DNA from: Byssothecium circinans | Taxonomy: Eukaryota; Ascomycota; Dothideomycetes; Pleosporales; Massarinaceae | NCBI GenBank assembly: GCA_010015675.1 | Contig: ML977062.1 | Coordinates: 10,543 to 65,222 of the forward strand | Length of the DNA stretch: 54,680 bases | Direction: 5' to 3' | Shown here: positions 20,801-31,541 of the stretch, piece after piece | Layout: each line of letters opens with the position of its first letter | How positions within the stretch are numbered: position 1 is the first letter of the stretch | Made by a program: the position numbers and the translations under genes | The notes under the pieces: generated by a model | The model's input: the letters and a program-made list of their open reading frames with translations, nothing else | Told to the model about the DNA's origin: nothing | Databases searched by the model: none

Positions 20801-22531
20801 ACCAAGACCCAGAGCTGAGAAGAGACCGCCTACAAGCCCTGGCTTCCCAGTCGCAGCACTCGAGACCTGAGGTGCACTGGACACAACAGACGATGTAGGA
20901 AGAGCACCACTCGTAGAAAGCGCGTTTGGAGCACCAATTCCCAGCGCGGATAAGAGCCCCGGAACCAGGCCCTGAGCGACCGACGTCTGACTAGGCGCAA
21001 TGATTGAAGAGCTCGCACGTGTAGGCAAAGACACGGGCGTCATCATCGTACCAAGATCCGAGGGAAGAGGAGTCGGTGTTGATGTCGCGACCGCCCACGC
21101 AGGTCCTAGGAGTGTGATGAGCGATTCTCGTGGGAGGTGGATGCCAAGGTCGTTGTAAAGATACGATATCATTTGTTCGAGCTGTGCAGGCTCGACTGGG
21201 GGTCCGGTGGGCGAGGGTGTGATGTTGGGTAAGGGGACCTGCAATAAGGAGGGCATTGGGAGTGAGGCAGAAATGAGCGATTGGCCAGGAATACTGCCCA
21301 AACGCGACACCAGCGAGTCTGAAGGTAGCTGGGGCGCATTGAGAATCGAAGTTGGGAGTGAGACGCCGGGAAGCGACGGTGTTGCTACCGGGTTCGAAAG
21401 AGATGGAAATGACACTGAAGGAGCACTGATCGATTGTGCTAGGACGCTCGCCAATGCTGAAGCCAGAATTGACGGTAAACTTGAAGGTAGCTGCAGCCCG
21501 CCGATAATTGAAGTTGGTAATGATAGGCTTGGAAGTGATGGCGATGCTAGCGGGTTCAAGGCCGCGAGACCAGGAATCGAGCTCGGTGAAGGAACCACAT
21601 TTCCCAACGCATTTCCCAGATTCAAGCTTGGTATTCCAGCAGGTAGCCCAACACTACTCGGTGTCGCAATCGAAACGGAAATCGGAGGTGGAAAAGCCGA
21701 TGAGCTGCTGCTAGCTGCTATGAGACCTCCAAGAGCGTTATTAAGGGCAGCCACAAGTGCATTCTGGCTACTACTTGCTGACACTGCAGCTGTCGATGCG
21801 GTAGCCGGCGTCTTCGAAGGCGAAGTTCCTGATAAAGAGTTTGAAGAAGGTAACAATGCGCCTGCCAAATTTGTGTTCGTGTTGCTGTTGATCAAAGTCG
21901 AATCTTGCACAGTTGAAGAAAGGACGGACGCCGAAGTCGACCCTTGTGAAGCTTGAGACGAGGGCCGCGATATCGTAACGGTGGATGAACTTAGTGATGA
22001 CGATCCAGGGACTGAAGCAGAAACAGATGATGATCTTAAAGATGAGAATGCAGACGAAATGCTAGGAAGTATAGTACTTAACGCCAGCGAAGGCGACGGA
22101 ATAACGCCAGCTAGAACAAAAGCAATCAGCGCCGGCGCGGACAACAGAGTTCCTACTAGTCCTGTCACGCCCCCTAGTATCGATGCAAGCAGGTTCTGCG
22201 TCCCCTTCAACGTGCATTTCTGCATTGACTTCTCATATGTTGCCCCAATGCAGTATGGATTTCCCACACAAGCATCCACACAGAGTGGAAGCGAGGGTAG
22301 GATTTGGACTCTGAGAGTGGTTTGGATGATGTTCGTGCCGCAGAAGACTTGGAAGAGGCGGTTCTGATTGTTGACGACGGTTCCATTTTGGTATGTGTTT
22401 CCGGATGCATCTGTGCAGGTCGTGGAGCCGGTGACGATTTGTGGTCGCGCGATCACGACTTGAGCGATGAAGAGCCATGTCCAGAGCCATTGCAGATAGC
22501 CCCGTGAGGAGCGTATCGGCGGGTTGGACAT
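8805..22531 (-). CDS. Giant secreted mosaic protein (about 4,570 residues), interrupted frame
   Basis: ATG 22531 starts a signal peptide (hydrophobic WLWTWLFIAQVVIA, cleavage near residue 28). Order along the chain: PAN/apple-like domain (residues 37-110, six Cys); Ser/Thr-rich stretch; long Leu/Pro repeat region (about 500-2250); 13 CPGPxCR repeats (about 2270-3030); Ser/Arg-rich linker; second PAN-like domain (about 3460-3545); hevein chitin-binding domain (about 3700-3745); Ser/Thr then Pro/Asp-rich linkers; Trp/Tyr repeats (about 4265-4450); His-rich then basic C-terminus. The frame is open from 20609 to 8805 except for TGA 11447-11445, TGA 11063-11061 and TAG 9731-9729. Near 20605 the frame shifts by one base, and a single missing C would restore it. 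The last two stops can be spliced out by 63-bp introns; the first cannot. No ATG opens the downstream parts, so one gene is favoured. A cell-wall or surface role is inferred. Confidence 0.75.
9180..9728 (-). repeat. Trp/Tyr/Asp-rich repeats at the C-terminus of the giant protein
   Basis: Five units follow the pattern DDDWYWADKWEWEYYDEE (variants EWEHYDEE, VWEYYGED, RWEWEYYNDD and a divergent first unit WEWDWTEHD), separated by Ser/Thr/Pro linkers. DNA spacing is about 75-110 bp. The density of Trp (four to five per 18 residues) and acidic residues is exceptional. The chain then becomes His-rich (HHQHNPHHH) and finally basic. Confidence 0.85.
11299..11444 (-). other. Hevein-type chitin-binding domain (ChtBD1) of the giant protein
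   Basis: Immediately after the in-frame TGA (11447-11445) the same frame reads ISPNGLCG, TCEGSRFGQCCGRGGICG and CRAGCLAGYGLC. All eight hevein cysteines are present in order, with the GS-x-FGQCC core and CG before the acidic DDDG loop. The family binds chitin/N-acetylglucosamine polymers. The domain is intact, which argues that selection has acted on it downstream of the stop. Confidence 0.9.
11893..12144 (-). other. Second PAN/apple-like domain of the giant protein
   Basis: A Cys-rich module about 84 residues long reads CCGVTVGQEYSYESTLYHAE, then FPRCIESCQTEDRCVAVVF, then ATCNLKSSVG and GLCAMLK. The C-x3-C-x5-C...C-x-L-K order matches fungal PAN/apple domains and resembles the N-terminal module. 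It lies between Ser/Thr-rich linkers. Confidence 0.7.
13425..15735 (-). repeat. CPGPxCR repeat array (13 copies) of the giant gene
   Basis: Thirteen units carry a conserved core such as PLIDIDLSLGLFEGVCPGPSC plus R: a hydrophobic beta-like run, then two cysteines four residues apart (CPGPSC), then Arg and a Ser/Thr linker. Variants include CPTCHA (first copy), CPGISCR, CSGPACR, CPGPQCR and CPGLQCR. Spacing is about 85-200 bp with unequal Ser/Thr linkers. The paired Cys suggest local disulphides or a metal site in each unit. I recognise no family. Confidence 0.9.
15790..21130 (-). repeat. LLS-type Leu/Pro-rich protein repeats of the giant gene
   Basis: Dozens of diverged units of about 25-50 residues share a core like NVLGGLLSDLG or DIVGNLLSEL followed by LPTPS- or PSASV-like Pro/Ser stretches. 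Each unit is a short amphipathic Leu/Gly/Val helix candidate joined by a Pro-rich linker. Units have diverged strongly at DNA level, so the array is old or under selection for pattern rather than recently amplified. Because the phase is so regular, long antisense open frames appear; these are shadows. Confidence 0.85.
22202..22423 (-). other. N-terminal PAN/apple-like Cys domain of the giant protein
   Basis: Residues 37-110 contain six cysteines (39, 64, 84, 88, 94, 106) in a PAN_4-like arrangement: TTCTDASGNTY, then LFQVFCGTNI, then LCVDACVGNPYCIGATYE, then KCTLKG. The C-x3-C-x5-C...C-x-L-K core is typical of fungal PAN/apple modules, which bind carbohydrate or protein. The domain follows the signal peptide directly. 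Confidence 0.65.
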
Positions 22532-23113
22532 CCTTGAGGCACCCAGATGTCGGGGTCGAAAAAGAAAGTGAGACCAGTTCAGACTCAAGAGAGTGAGAAA
22601 CAACTAGACGAAATGAAGGTAACGAACGACTGGCGCTGCAGAGAGTAATCCCCATACAGCAATGGCAAGAAAAGAGTCCATGGGGTGGATGAAGCTAGAC
22701 ATGAGTTAAAGACATCTACTAGAGCATACGCGACGCGTCAAGCTCTCGCGTGGACGTGTTGGAATGTGGCAGAGGTATCATTGCTGAACATGCACGTGGC
22801 ATGGAAGGGAGGAATGAAAAGGACGATTCGTCTCGCAAATGGTGTTGCTGGCGAATGGCATTGAAAAATGCTGGATAGACGTGTAGAAAAAGATAATGGA
22901 AGACTAGCAGGGGTATTGCAACTGTATGAACAATGACTTACATTTAGACGAGTAAAGAAAATAATGATAATTATTTGAAGCTGGAGTTGAAGCGACCACT
23001 ATTGACTTCGCCAAGTCGAGGCTATTCAGGCATGAGCAGCAAGGAAAGCGTCTTCGGTCACACAGAGCGGGAGCGGGTAGATCTGATGGGTGACATACTC
23101 TGCAATTGATATG
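22532..23113. other. Intergenic gap upstream of the giant gene
   Basis: About 580 bp holding the promoter side of the giant gene (start 22531, minus) and the 3' flank of the SDR gene. No convincing open frame or RNA gene is seen. Confidence 0.4.
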
Positions 23114-24092
23114 CTACATTCTTGAACGTAGCTTAGCACTGTCCATACGCCTTCCTTCTTCGGTCTGTTCTTTTACAGTGAGGTCTGGAAATTCCGCTGG
23201 CATGATCCGTCGCGGGGTTGATCCTGGCACAACATTGTACTTCTGAAAATCAGTGACGCCCTTCTTCCGAAGAAAATCTTCGTCGAGCTCAAGCTGGCCA
23301 TTGACTTCAGATACAGTGGCACGAAGCATAGCGACGATAGCATCGCTATAGATGGTCGGCTTGCGTAAATCGCTCGCTTGCTCTCGGTCCAGACCCTGTG
23401 TCGCGGCTGACTGAATAGCTGTCGCCGGCCAGATGCTCGTGATGGCCATGTTTGTCTTGCCCTCGCGTTCCCAGTCCATTGCCAAGCCCTTTGTGAGAAT
23501 ACTCATCCCAACCTTCCCCATGGCATATGCCGTCTTGCCGCGGAAGAATCGTGAATAAATAGGCGGAGAGACAACAATGATTCTACCGATCCATCCATTG
23601 GCTCTGAAGTAAGGCAATGCCGCCTGGACAGTACCGTAGAGACCCTCTACGTTGACGCGCTGCATGAGCTGAAACCTTTTCATGGGCGTCTTCTCAACAC
23701 TGCTCCACCAGATGGCACCACTGTTGTATATGAGAACATCGAGACGGCCGTATTTCAGGACCGTCTGATCTACCATGTGCTGTATGCTGGCGTAATCGCG
23801 CGTGTCACAAGCAATGGCTGCGGCTTGACCACCTGCCTCTTTGATTTCTCGCTCAACGGTGCTGATGGTGGATTGCGGCGAGTTCGGATCAGGAGGGAAC
23901 GGATGTACGTTTGATGCGTCAGATGTACTCTTTGCAGCAACAACGACTATGATTTATTAATATTCTGCCCAAAGCATATGCCTGGCGATACTGACCCGCG
24001 TACCCATTCTTCGCAAGATCAATGGCGACCTGCCGTCCAATTCCTCTCGAAGCACCTACGACAAGCGCGACTTGTAGATCTGACGTCGCCAT
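23114..24092 (-). CDS. Short-chain dehydrogenase/reductase, HSDL2-like
   Basis: NAD(P)-dependent oxidoreductase of 309 residues in two exons (24092-23996 and 23946-23114). The 49-bp intron has donor GTCAGT and acceptor CATAG, and joins NGYA to VVVAAKS. Rossmann motif GASRGIG is at residues 13-19 and NSGA, the NNAG equivalent, at 107-110. Ser159 (VVSPPIYS), Tyr173 and Lys177 (YAMGK) form the catalytic set. The SPPIY and IWPATAIQSAA sequences resemble human HSDL2 and its fungal relatives, so the substrate may be a fatty-acyl or steroid-like compound in peroxisomes or mitochondria. The SCP2 domain of animal HSDL2 is absent. The start codon gives a normal length for the family. Confidence 0.9.
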
Positions 24093-27000
24093 AAGGCTGC
24101 AGCACCTCTGTATACACCACGCGCTGAAGATCTCGCTCTCCAAGTATCCACTTCGTCTTGTTCCCGCAGAATGGAATGAAGGGCGTTCGGTAAAGAAGAC
24201 GACACGACACCTCAGGCTCTCTCAGTGGCCTGATAAATATCCAGTGAGTCTCATGACAGCAACCGAGGGGAAATAAGTATGCATCGCCGGTTACCGCGCG
24301 AAGTCCACATGCGTGGAGATGGAAAAAGGGTGATTACTCATGGTTGAGAGGAGAAGGAAGCTATCGATGAGCCGAGGTCCAGTCCTTTAGCCAAGACATC
24401 AGATGGACATCACGACGCAGCACAGCTCCTACATCGACGCCAATTGACTCTCGACAATACATATATAAAATTGTAATCGAAAAGATTACTAATCTGCATT
24501 AAATCTGTTAAAACTGCCAAGATCCAAGTCTGCCTACTCCACTTCCACACTTTCAGCTAGCACTGGGGACTGTGAGCAGTGAACCTACATGGAGCACGCG
24601 ACGCATTTCTCATCACCATCAAAAGAGTTCAATTTAATGCTCAGGAACCCGAGGAAGATCCTGCATACATCGATCACGCAATGTCATTGGCCATGGATTG
24701 CGTTCACGCTTCCACATCGGATCAACATCTACACATCTCCGATGGCACTTGAAAGCCATGGCTCAGAAATAGCCTACTGTGGTGTAAGGATGCGCCCACA
24801 GTCATGTGATCAGCCTGAGCCATTGGTTTTTACCCGAGCTGCTCTCGATCATCATCATCATAACCCACAATGTAATACCATCAGTTTTCAGTTCTTCTTT
24901 GTACAATACAGTATCGAACCGTTCCTTTGACAGTGCTAAACTGTTCCTTCATTCTTTCTTTTATATAGCAATCCAAAGCTCTTTTTATCCTATCAACCTA
25001 CTTCCGATTGCGGGTCAGAGTCCCATACCCTCCTGATACACATCACTACGATTCGGCTTTTGCATATACACCGCTTGTCATACACCCCTTTCCATAATCG
25101 CTAATGCTACGAAAATTACACAACACCCAAAGATGTCCACGAGTCCAGCACCGTACCCGTCTCCCTTACTAGTATAACCCACAACTCCAACAAGAAAATC
25201 CCCTCGGCCCTCCCCGACGAAGTCTCGTACACGCTCTACGAAATGTAGCGCTCCAAGGCACGCTCCTAGATGCAGCAGGACGAAATCGATACGAATACGT
25301 CGGAACATTGTGCTCAAGCACAGGGAAGGTGTTAAGGAAGATGGGATAAAAAATGTTTTAGCGAACGCGATGAGTAAGACGGAAAAGACTGTCCAATATG
25401 CAGACGGCGTTCGGATGTCCCTGGTTTGGAGTAGGGAAATAGGGATGGAGAGGGGGAGGACGGGACCCATATTTTTAGGATCGGATGGGCTACGGTGGCA
25501 ACTCATCTCTCTTTCTTGGAATCTTCTTATCGATTATTCCCTTAGAGGAGTTCCATGAACTTCTTCCTCGTTATTTCCATATCCTCAAACCCCCCGTACC
25601 CCTACCTTCACCTCCTTCACAACCTCAGTGTCACGAACGACCAAATGCACCGCATTCAGACCTTCTGCGTTCACGTTCACGTCCGGGCCTGCATCCGTAA
25701 ACGCGGCTATCTGCGAACCCAGCTGCGAACTATGAAACGGTTATGCCGGCACGTCACATACAACGAAGTGGAGCTGAGCTGAGCTAACGACGGGTGTTTG
25801 CAGGATCCACTTTATGTTGGGAATTTTGGGGGTTGCCGTGGAGGGATGTGGAGCTGCTTCCCGTGACAGAGAAGGCGAAAGTTTTAAGCTGGACTGGGGT
25901 TGCGAGTTGTGCATGTGCATGCATATGCGGTACGAGGACGCTGCAAGCATGGCAGTGGCGTGGGTGTGGAGAAGATTTGGGGGTGAAGGTAATTTCTGAG
26001 GAGGATGCACGACTGTTCTGTGGGGAGAGGGGTTGGGTTGTGGTGCCACAATGTGCGTAAGAGAACGGCTTTTGAAAAGCCTTTCATGGGCTCCATCACT
26101 GCTCTTGTCTCTCCTTTCATATATATGTCCAATCGCCACACGCTCCTCTCATATACCCATCCCACATCCGCCACCCCCCCTCCCCCCCCTGTACTCAACT
26201 CCCCTTGTGCCACCGCCGACGAAACATATCCTACCCAACTCGACCGATACCCAATATACGGCACGGGAAGCCACATCCGCACCCACGTCCTGCGCAAGCG
26301 AGCTGTCAAGAACGTCTTTTGTCAAAGCTTCCTACCCGCGATCAACATGTATGGAAGAGAGTTGCTTTGGAAGTTGGACCGGGATTGTTATATGCCGCCG
26401 CTTCGGACTCATTGCTTGGGCAAGTTTTGGCGGCTTCGGTGGGAGGTAAACTTCGCTCGCTGACGGCGATAGCGTGAGGGCACGAGATAGATGAGAGCTG
26501 GGTTGTCGATGAGACCCGGGACCGACGAGATCGCGAAGTCGGTAAGAGGGGAGGAGGTGTTTTCGAAGTTTGTGGTTTGGGTGAGGTCGAAAGTCATGAA
26601 TAGTGGACTGCTTGTAGAAGCTCGGAACAAAGTTCCCCGTATCCACTGCAAAATCCGCGGCAGCAGCGAGGCGACCTCGAGGATATGTGAACGTGCAGAC
26701 AAGAGATGCCCTCGCAGAGCAGTTCCTAATGATGATGATTGTATCAAACATGTCTCACGTGCACTCGCACCAACCTCAGTGCTTGGAAGCTCAGGAGTCC
26801 GGCACCTTACATGCTGCACCCACCACAGCGACCGCATATGCGGCCACGCCTCAAGGTGCCGCTTCACCCATAGGCCCTCTCCTTTACTTCTCCAGCTCAG
26901 ACCACCTCACCCAGGGGCATGCAAGGTTTGTCGTTCAAAGGTATGCGGGTACCCGCGTTCGCGTGCTGCACGTCAGCGAAACAAGCATTCCTCCAACTAG

Positions 27001-28199
27001 CACTAGCACGAGCAATCACCATCTCGCTCTGGGCCAGGGTTTTCGTGGCTAAAGGCGCTGATAGGCCCTTTTCTGAGATGTTAGCGTAGCTTGTCTGAAG
27101 ATATTCTCCGGGTTAGCGGTAAGGCTGGGCTGAGTCTGATGGACGGCTTTTGATGTCTGCCACGTTGAATTTGCTTGGGCTTTTCGTCATCAGGGCGATG
27201 GAGAAATATTTACACTATGCTTGAAACCTGATTAGTCCAGTCTCTAGCGTTACCTTTGGGCTCGCTGGTTCCTTTGGAGGGAAGAGCCGTGTTATTCATC
27301 ATCTCCTAGGGAAAGAAGAGGGCGCTTATACAACGGCTGTCCTTCCACCCGTGTCGGTTCCAGAGTTGGTTGGAAGGGCGACGGGAGACAGTCACGGATG
27401 TCCCTGTTCCTCACCTCCGGTATTGCGCAAATGAAAGACGCAGAGTGAGGTACATAGGCCAAACCAAGCATCCGCAACATTGTGCAACAGACTATAGTCC
27501 ACTTCCCTTGGTTAGAGGTGAGTCTCGCAAGTACTGCAGCAGGGGCGTCACAAGTCCCCCTCACGTAACTCGACTCTTGACACGCTTGGCTTCGGCTTTC
27601 TTCCACGGCTCTGCTTTGCGGCTCCGTTCCGCGCTCACTTTCGCGTTCCTTGTAATAGTACGTCGCTTGTCCACCGCCACGGGCACTGCTGTCACAAGCT
27701 GGACATCGCTGACGTTCAGCTTAGCGTGTTTGTGTGCTGCCCAAGCCATCTGTTGCGCGCTGCTCTGACCGGCCGTCCTAGTTTTTCCGGGCTCACCTCG
27801 TGGCATTAGGTAGGCCTCCCCATAGACCTGGTATCGATTAGCGTACTGATGATGTGAATTTGGTGCGCGCCTGTAGTCACCAGGTATAGATAGTGGAGAA
27901 AGCCTCATCTTGGACTTGCAAGTCCCACCCTATTCACGTATCTCTACGGCGTCGGCATCAAGATTAACCCCGCAAGATTGCTCTGCGCCTTGCTCGCCGC
28001 TCTCTTACCGCTTAGTGACGTTAAGCAGCGGTGGACTTCACTTGACGAATAATTTAGCGTCACCCGTGATTGACCTTCACCGTTCTGGCCGGACCCCGGC
28101 CACCGCCTTTCCCATTCACTCACCAGCCGTGAATTCGACAGCCGCCCTCGAGTTCCACTACGCTGCTACTGGCTCCGCCGTACCCTTTGCTAGCGGGGC
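24093..28199. other. Gene-poor region of about 4.1 kb
   Basis: Between the divergent SDR and Myb-like genes. Many short open frames overlap on both strands, but none shows recognisable motifs, balanced composition or supported splicing, except a possible small membrane protein (25078-25506, minus). I saw no tRNA, satellite or transposon coding sequence. It may hold long 5' regions, unrecognised short genes or non-coding transcripts. Confidence 0.4.
25078..25506 (-). CDS. Possible small multipass membrane protein, unrecognised
   Basis: ATG 25506 opens 142 codons. Three hydrophobic runs are visible: YWTVFSVLLIAFAKTFFIP, IDFVLLHLGACLGALHF and LVDIFGCCVIFVALAIM. A charged loop (MFRRIR, ERVRDFVGEGRGD) lies between them. 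Spacing and charge are plausible for a three-helix membrane protein. I recognise no family, and no intron or upstream exon could be supported. It could still be a chance frame, since other open frames in this region look spurious. Confidence 0.35.
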   Translation of the reverse strand: MSCHRSPSDPKNMGPVLPLSIPISLLQTRDIRTPSAYWTVFSVLLIAFAKTFFIPSSLTPSLCLSTMFRRIRIDFVLLHLGACLGALHFVERVRDFVGEGRGDFLVGVVGYTSKGDGYGAGLVDIFGCCVIFVALAIMERGV

Positions 28200-28206
28200 A
28201 TATAAA
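28200..28206 (+). promoter_or_regulatory. TATA-like box upstream of the Myb-like gene
   Basis: TATAAAG in the context GGGGCATATAAAGCAGGGCC lies 30 bp before the ATG at 28230 and 117 bp before the ATG at 28317. With a start of transcription about 30 bp downstream, the second ATG is the likelier translation start. Confidence 0.45.
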
Positions 28207-28316
28207 GCAGGGCCCCTTCCAACGCAACCATGCAAGACCGCCCACACCAACGCTCCAGCGACAATCACAACAACATCCATTTCCCTCATCTTGAAGCAAC
28301 CCACCACCTCAACGTC

Positions 28317-29804
28317 ATGGCCGACCAAGCCATGTCGCAAGACATCTTCGTAAGTAATCCACTAAAGAGGGCAATGGACCCAGGCTCATCATCAGAAGCA
28401 GCAGTCTCGGTTCCCGCAGCCCACACCCACTACGCAACATGGCGGCCAGCTATATCCTTCATACAATCTCTCCGCTCTTCGCCATGGTACTACACCTATG
28501 CAATCGACGTCGTGGAATGGACAAGGTATGCGCCATCGAGGCCAATTGGACAACGGACCCTCCATGCAGCCAGCGACGGACAGTGCGGGCTTCGCTTTCG
28601 ATTCGAATACGCGTATGAACTACCCGATGATGGCGGCTCAGCCGGGTGTTATGAAGGGCAGCGGCGATTTTCATATAAATTCGTGGCTGTTCCAAAACCG
28701 TGCTACTCTTCCTCGACAGGCAAGTCATGTCAAACTCCCTCCATCCTTGTCTCCAAAGAGCCAGCACAGCAATGTGTCGGAGCAGGAGACAGCCGTTGAT
28801 GGAGAGCATGACCATTCATCGGCCAGCAGCGAATGGGCACAACTCACGCCGCGCTCACCGGAAGACACCAAGTTCTTCCCAGGAAGTGTGGAAACGCCGG
28901 ATCAATCGAGCTATCCATACCTACCATCTTCATCGATGATGAACGACCGACACAATGGACTGAGACTGGACGCTCTGGCCAACACGCATGCCACGCAGGG
29001 CAGCCGAATGCCGTTGACAGGTTTGACAGGTCCTCCGCTGGGTCTCGTTAACTGGGCATTCTTTAACAACATGAGCGGGTCGGCTAATGGTCCATCCTAT
29101 CATGACTCCAACCATAACCTTGTTCCGTCTCCCAGGATGCCAACCTACGAGAATAGTTTTTCGGCAAACCCCTTCTACCAACAGCGCGCTGCTGGTTTCG
29201 GTTCCCAGTACCTGAATGCACCTCAGGCCAACTCCTCGCATCGCACCTTGACCAGCACGAATGAGACCCGCCCGAACAACACGCCGCAACCCAACAACAC
29301 ACCACCGACCCCGACCCCTTCACCGCGAGGAACAGATGCACAATCTCGACGTAGGGAGGAGGATCGAAAGCTTGTGAAGTGGAAGCTGGAAGGCCTCACT
29401 TATAAAGACATTCGTGAGAAGCTGGGCAGCAACGCGGCGGAGTCGACCCTTCGAGGCCGGTACAGGGCTCTGACCAAGAGGAAGGAAGAGCGGGTCCGTA
29501 AGCCGATGTGGACGGAAAAAGACGTAAGTATCTCCAGTTGCTGTCATACTCCACAAGCTAACCAACCAAGATACGTCTCCTTCAAGAGGACGTGGAGCAG
29601 CAACTCGACTCATTCGCGGACATCTACCCTACGCTGTCTCGTACTGCACGCCTCAGCAAGATGTCGTGGAAGAGGACGTCTGCCTACATCGTCGAGCATG
29701 GCGGCTCCTACGCGTTCGGCAATGCGACCTGCAAGAAGAAGTGGGCAGATCTCCAGAGGCAGAAGCTCGAACGAGAACAGGCGCAGGGCCAAGCCCACTC
29801 TTGA
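28317..29804 (+). CDS. Myb/HTH-like DNA-binding protein with disordered N-terminus
   Basis: Likely a nuclear transcription factor of about 464 residues. Exon 1 is 28317-28349 (MADQAMSQDIF). Intron 1 begins GTAAGT at 28350, with CAG acceptors at 28395, 28401 or 28404, all frame-compatible. Exon 2 runs to 29523 and intron 2 is 29524-29570 (GTAAGT...GCTAACC...CCAAG). Exon 3 (29571-29804) encodes IRLLQEDVEQQLDSF to the end. The N-terminal two thirds are Gln/Ser/Pro/Asn-rich and disordered. A conserved C-terminal block follows: EDRKLVKWKLEGLTYKDIRE and RGRYRALTKRKEERVRKPMW read as one helix-turn-helix/Myb-like repeat, then WTEKDIRLL starts a second, ending near GNATCKKKWADLQ. The target genes are unknown. 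An in-frame ATG at 28230 would add 29 residues. Confidence 0.8.
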
Positions 29805-30472
29805 CGAATTCATCACGAGCGACGGCGCACAAGTTCACTTCTTCCGTAGATATTCTTCCCTTCTCTTTTAGACACGTCCCGAGTTTTTTTCCCTTCCCCT
29901 TTTCCAATCATCTTTGCAGCTAACAGTCACAAGATCGGCTTTTACATCCGGGTTGGGTGGCACCAAAGTCGTTTTCGGAGTTGCTTTCTATAATTTAAGA
30001 TTGGTGTGCTGCAAAGCAACTGGTTCCTTATTGCGGTGTATTGCGAAATTGCGTGGACCTTTGGGCGTTTGGTATTGCATGCAAACCTTGGGGAGGATAG
30101 TGGCATCTGGAAATGTGGTACTATCAACGGTCTGGCATTGTTGGACCGGCCGCCACGACGAAAACGAGGTAGTTGAGGTAGTAGAACTAGCCAATAGACT
30201 CGCTGCCGTTCAGAAAAATAACTCTTATATGTGGTGATGCCCTGAATTCCAGTGATCCGTTTGACTCGATGGCTCCTGAGGTGATGGATCGCTCGTTGCG
30301 TCGGAATAGTTGCCAGCATCGGACGGAAGGTGGTGAAGGAGTGATGATGGAGCTGCCGTCGCGATGCGTGACGTCTGGAAGTGGGAAGTCCGTGCGCGCG
30401 TGCGTTCCGACTTCCGAGAAGCGTCCGCCACTCCACGCCGACACTGTTCGTCATATCATCATATCAGTGAAA
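29805..30472. other. Intergenic, promoter of Ap4A phosphorylase
   Basis: About 670 bp between two tandem plus-strand genes. A pyrimidine-rich stretch near 29860-29910 fits a 3' UTR. No gene is seen; the open frame 29914-30237 lacks protein-like features. Confidence 0.4.
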
Positions 30473-31541
30473 ATGTTGCTTGGTCTCCCGGAGGCTCTAC
30501 CCCATTTAGTCGAGGCGAGATATAAAGCTGCAAAGGCTTCACAAGCCGTTGTCTTCTCACCTACCGAGCTTGCCATCATTCACACCTCGAGGAGCATTCC
30601 AGTGCGTTCCTCCCTGTCGATGTCTGCTCTTTCACCAGCTAATACCCAGCCAATGGGTGTAGTTTCAGCTGCGATACTGCCCGTCTCTTGCGAGGAAGCC
30701 TCAACCGCCCAAGAATACGACTCCGGCTCCAAAGGTGGATGTTTTTGCAACTCCTGAACCCGATCTCTTCATTGCGGACGTACCTGATGTCAACCCGAGC
30801 CACTGCCTGTTGTTGAATAAGTTTCCCATTATACCAAATCACTTCATTATAGCGACGAAGGAGAACAAGCCACAGACAAATTTGCTGGAGGAGGCTGATT
30901 TAGCGGCAACCTATGCCTGTCTAAACGCATGGGAGGCCAGCAGGCAGAAGCGTTTATTTGCCTTCTTTAACTCGGGACCATATAGCGGTGCTTCTCAGCC
31001 ACACAGACACCTACAACTGATGCCTGTTGATGATATGCACGGGACAGGGGAGTCAGCTGGCTGGGATCTACTGCTCGATCTGATACTATCAGGTGAACAG
31101 ATCGAAAACAATATCCTTCAACATCCGGGGTTGCCCTTCTTTCACTTTGCCCACAAATTCAACTCCGAGCCATCCGATTCACAGCTGCTCCAGATATATG
31201 TCCGCCTCTACCAATTAGCGAAGAAGGCTGCAGACGACTACATAACGTCTCATCCTGGCCAGTTGGCCCTTCATTCCACCACCGACGGCAACCTTCCCAT
31301 AAGTTACAACCTGGCTATGACCACGGCGGGCATGGCCATCTTCCCAAGGCGGAGTGAGGGCCATATGTTGCGTGGTGAGGATGGCACTGACATTGGTTAT
31401 GTTCAGCTCAATGGGACATCACTGGGAGGAAGCTTGATGGTAAAATATGAAGAAGAATGGAACACGCTGAGGAGGGAAGCGCATAAACTGGATTTGATTC
31501 TTGAAGCCATTGGGATCCCAAAGCCAGCCCAAACAACGTAG
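30473..31541 (+). CDS. APA2: Ap4A phosphorylase (diadenosine tetraphosphate, APA1/APA2 type)
   Basis: Splits diadenosine 5',5'''-tetraphosphate with phosphate to ADP and ATP, controlling dinucleoside polyphosphates. Exon 1 is 30473-30601 and exon 2 is 30663-31541. The 61-bp intron (GTGCGT...GCTAAT...GTGTAG) joins HTSRSIP to FQLRYCPSLARKP. The product is 335 residues, close to the yeast enzymes. The GalT/HIT-like fold is marked by FNSGPYSGASQPHRHLQLMP, with the HxHxQ nucleophile motif at residues 157-161, by LLLNKFPIIPNHFIIATKE before it, and by YNLAMTTAGMAIFPRR near the C-terminus, where the Apa2-specific domain lies. The start matches the family N-terminus (LPEALPHLVEARYKAAKAS). Confidence 0.95.

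Noticed and set aside
8805..24092. A biosynthetic gene cluster around the SDR and giant gene
   Set aside because: No core synthase, terpene cyclase, P450 or cluster regulator is nearby; the SDR resembles HSDL2-type housekeeping enzymes.
27561..27908. 115-codon minus-strand open frame with a basic C-terminus
   Set aside because: No family resemblance and several competing frames on both strands at the same place; not enough to call a gene.
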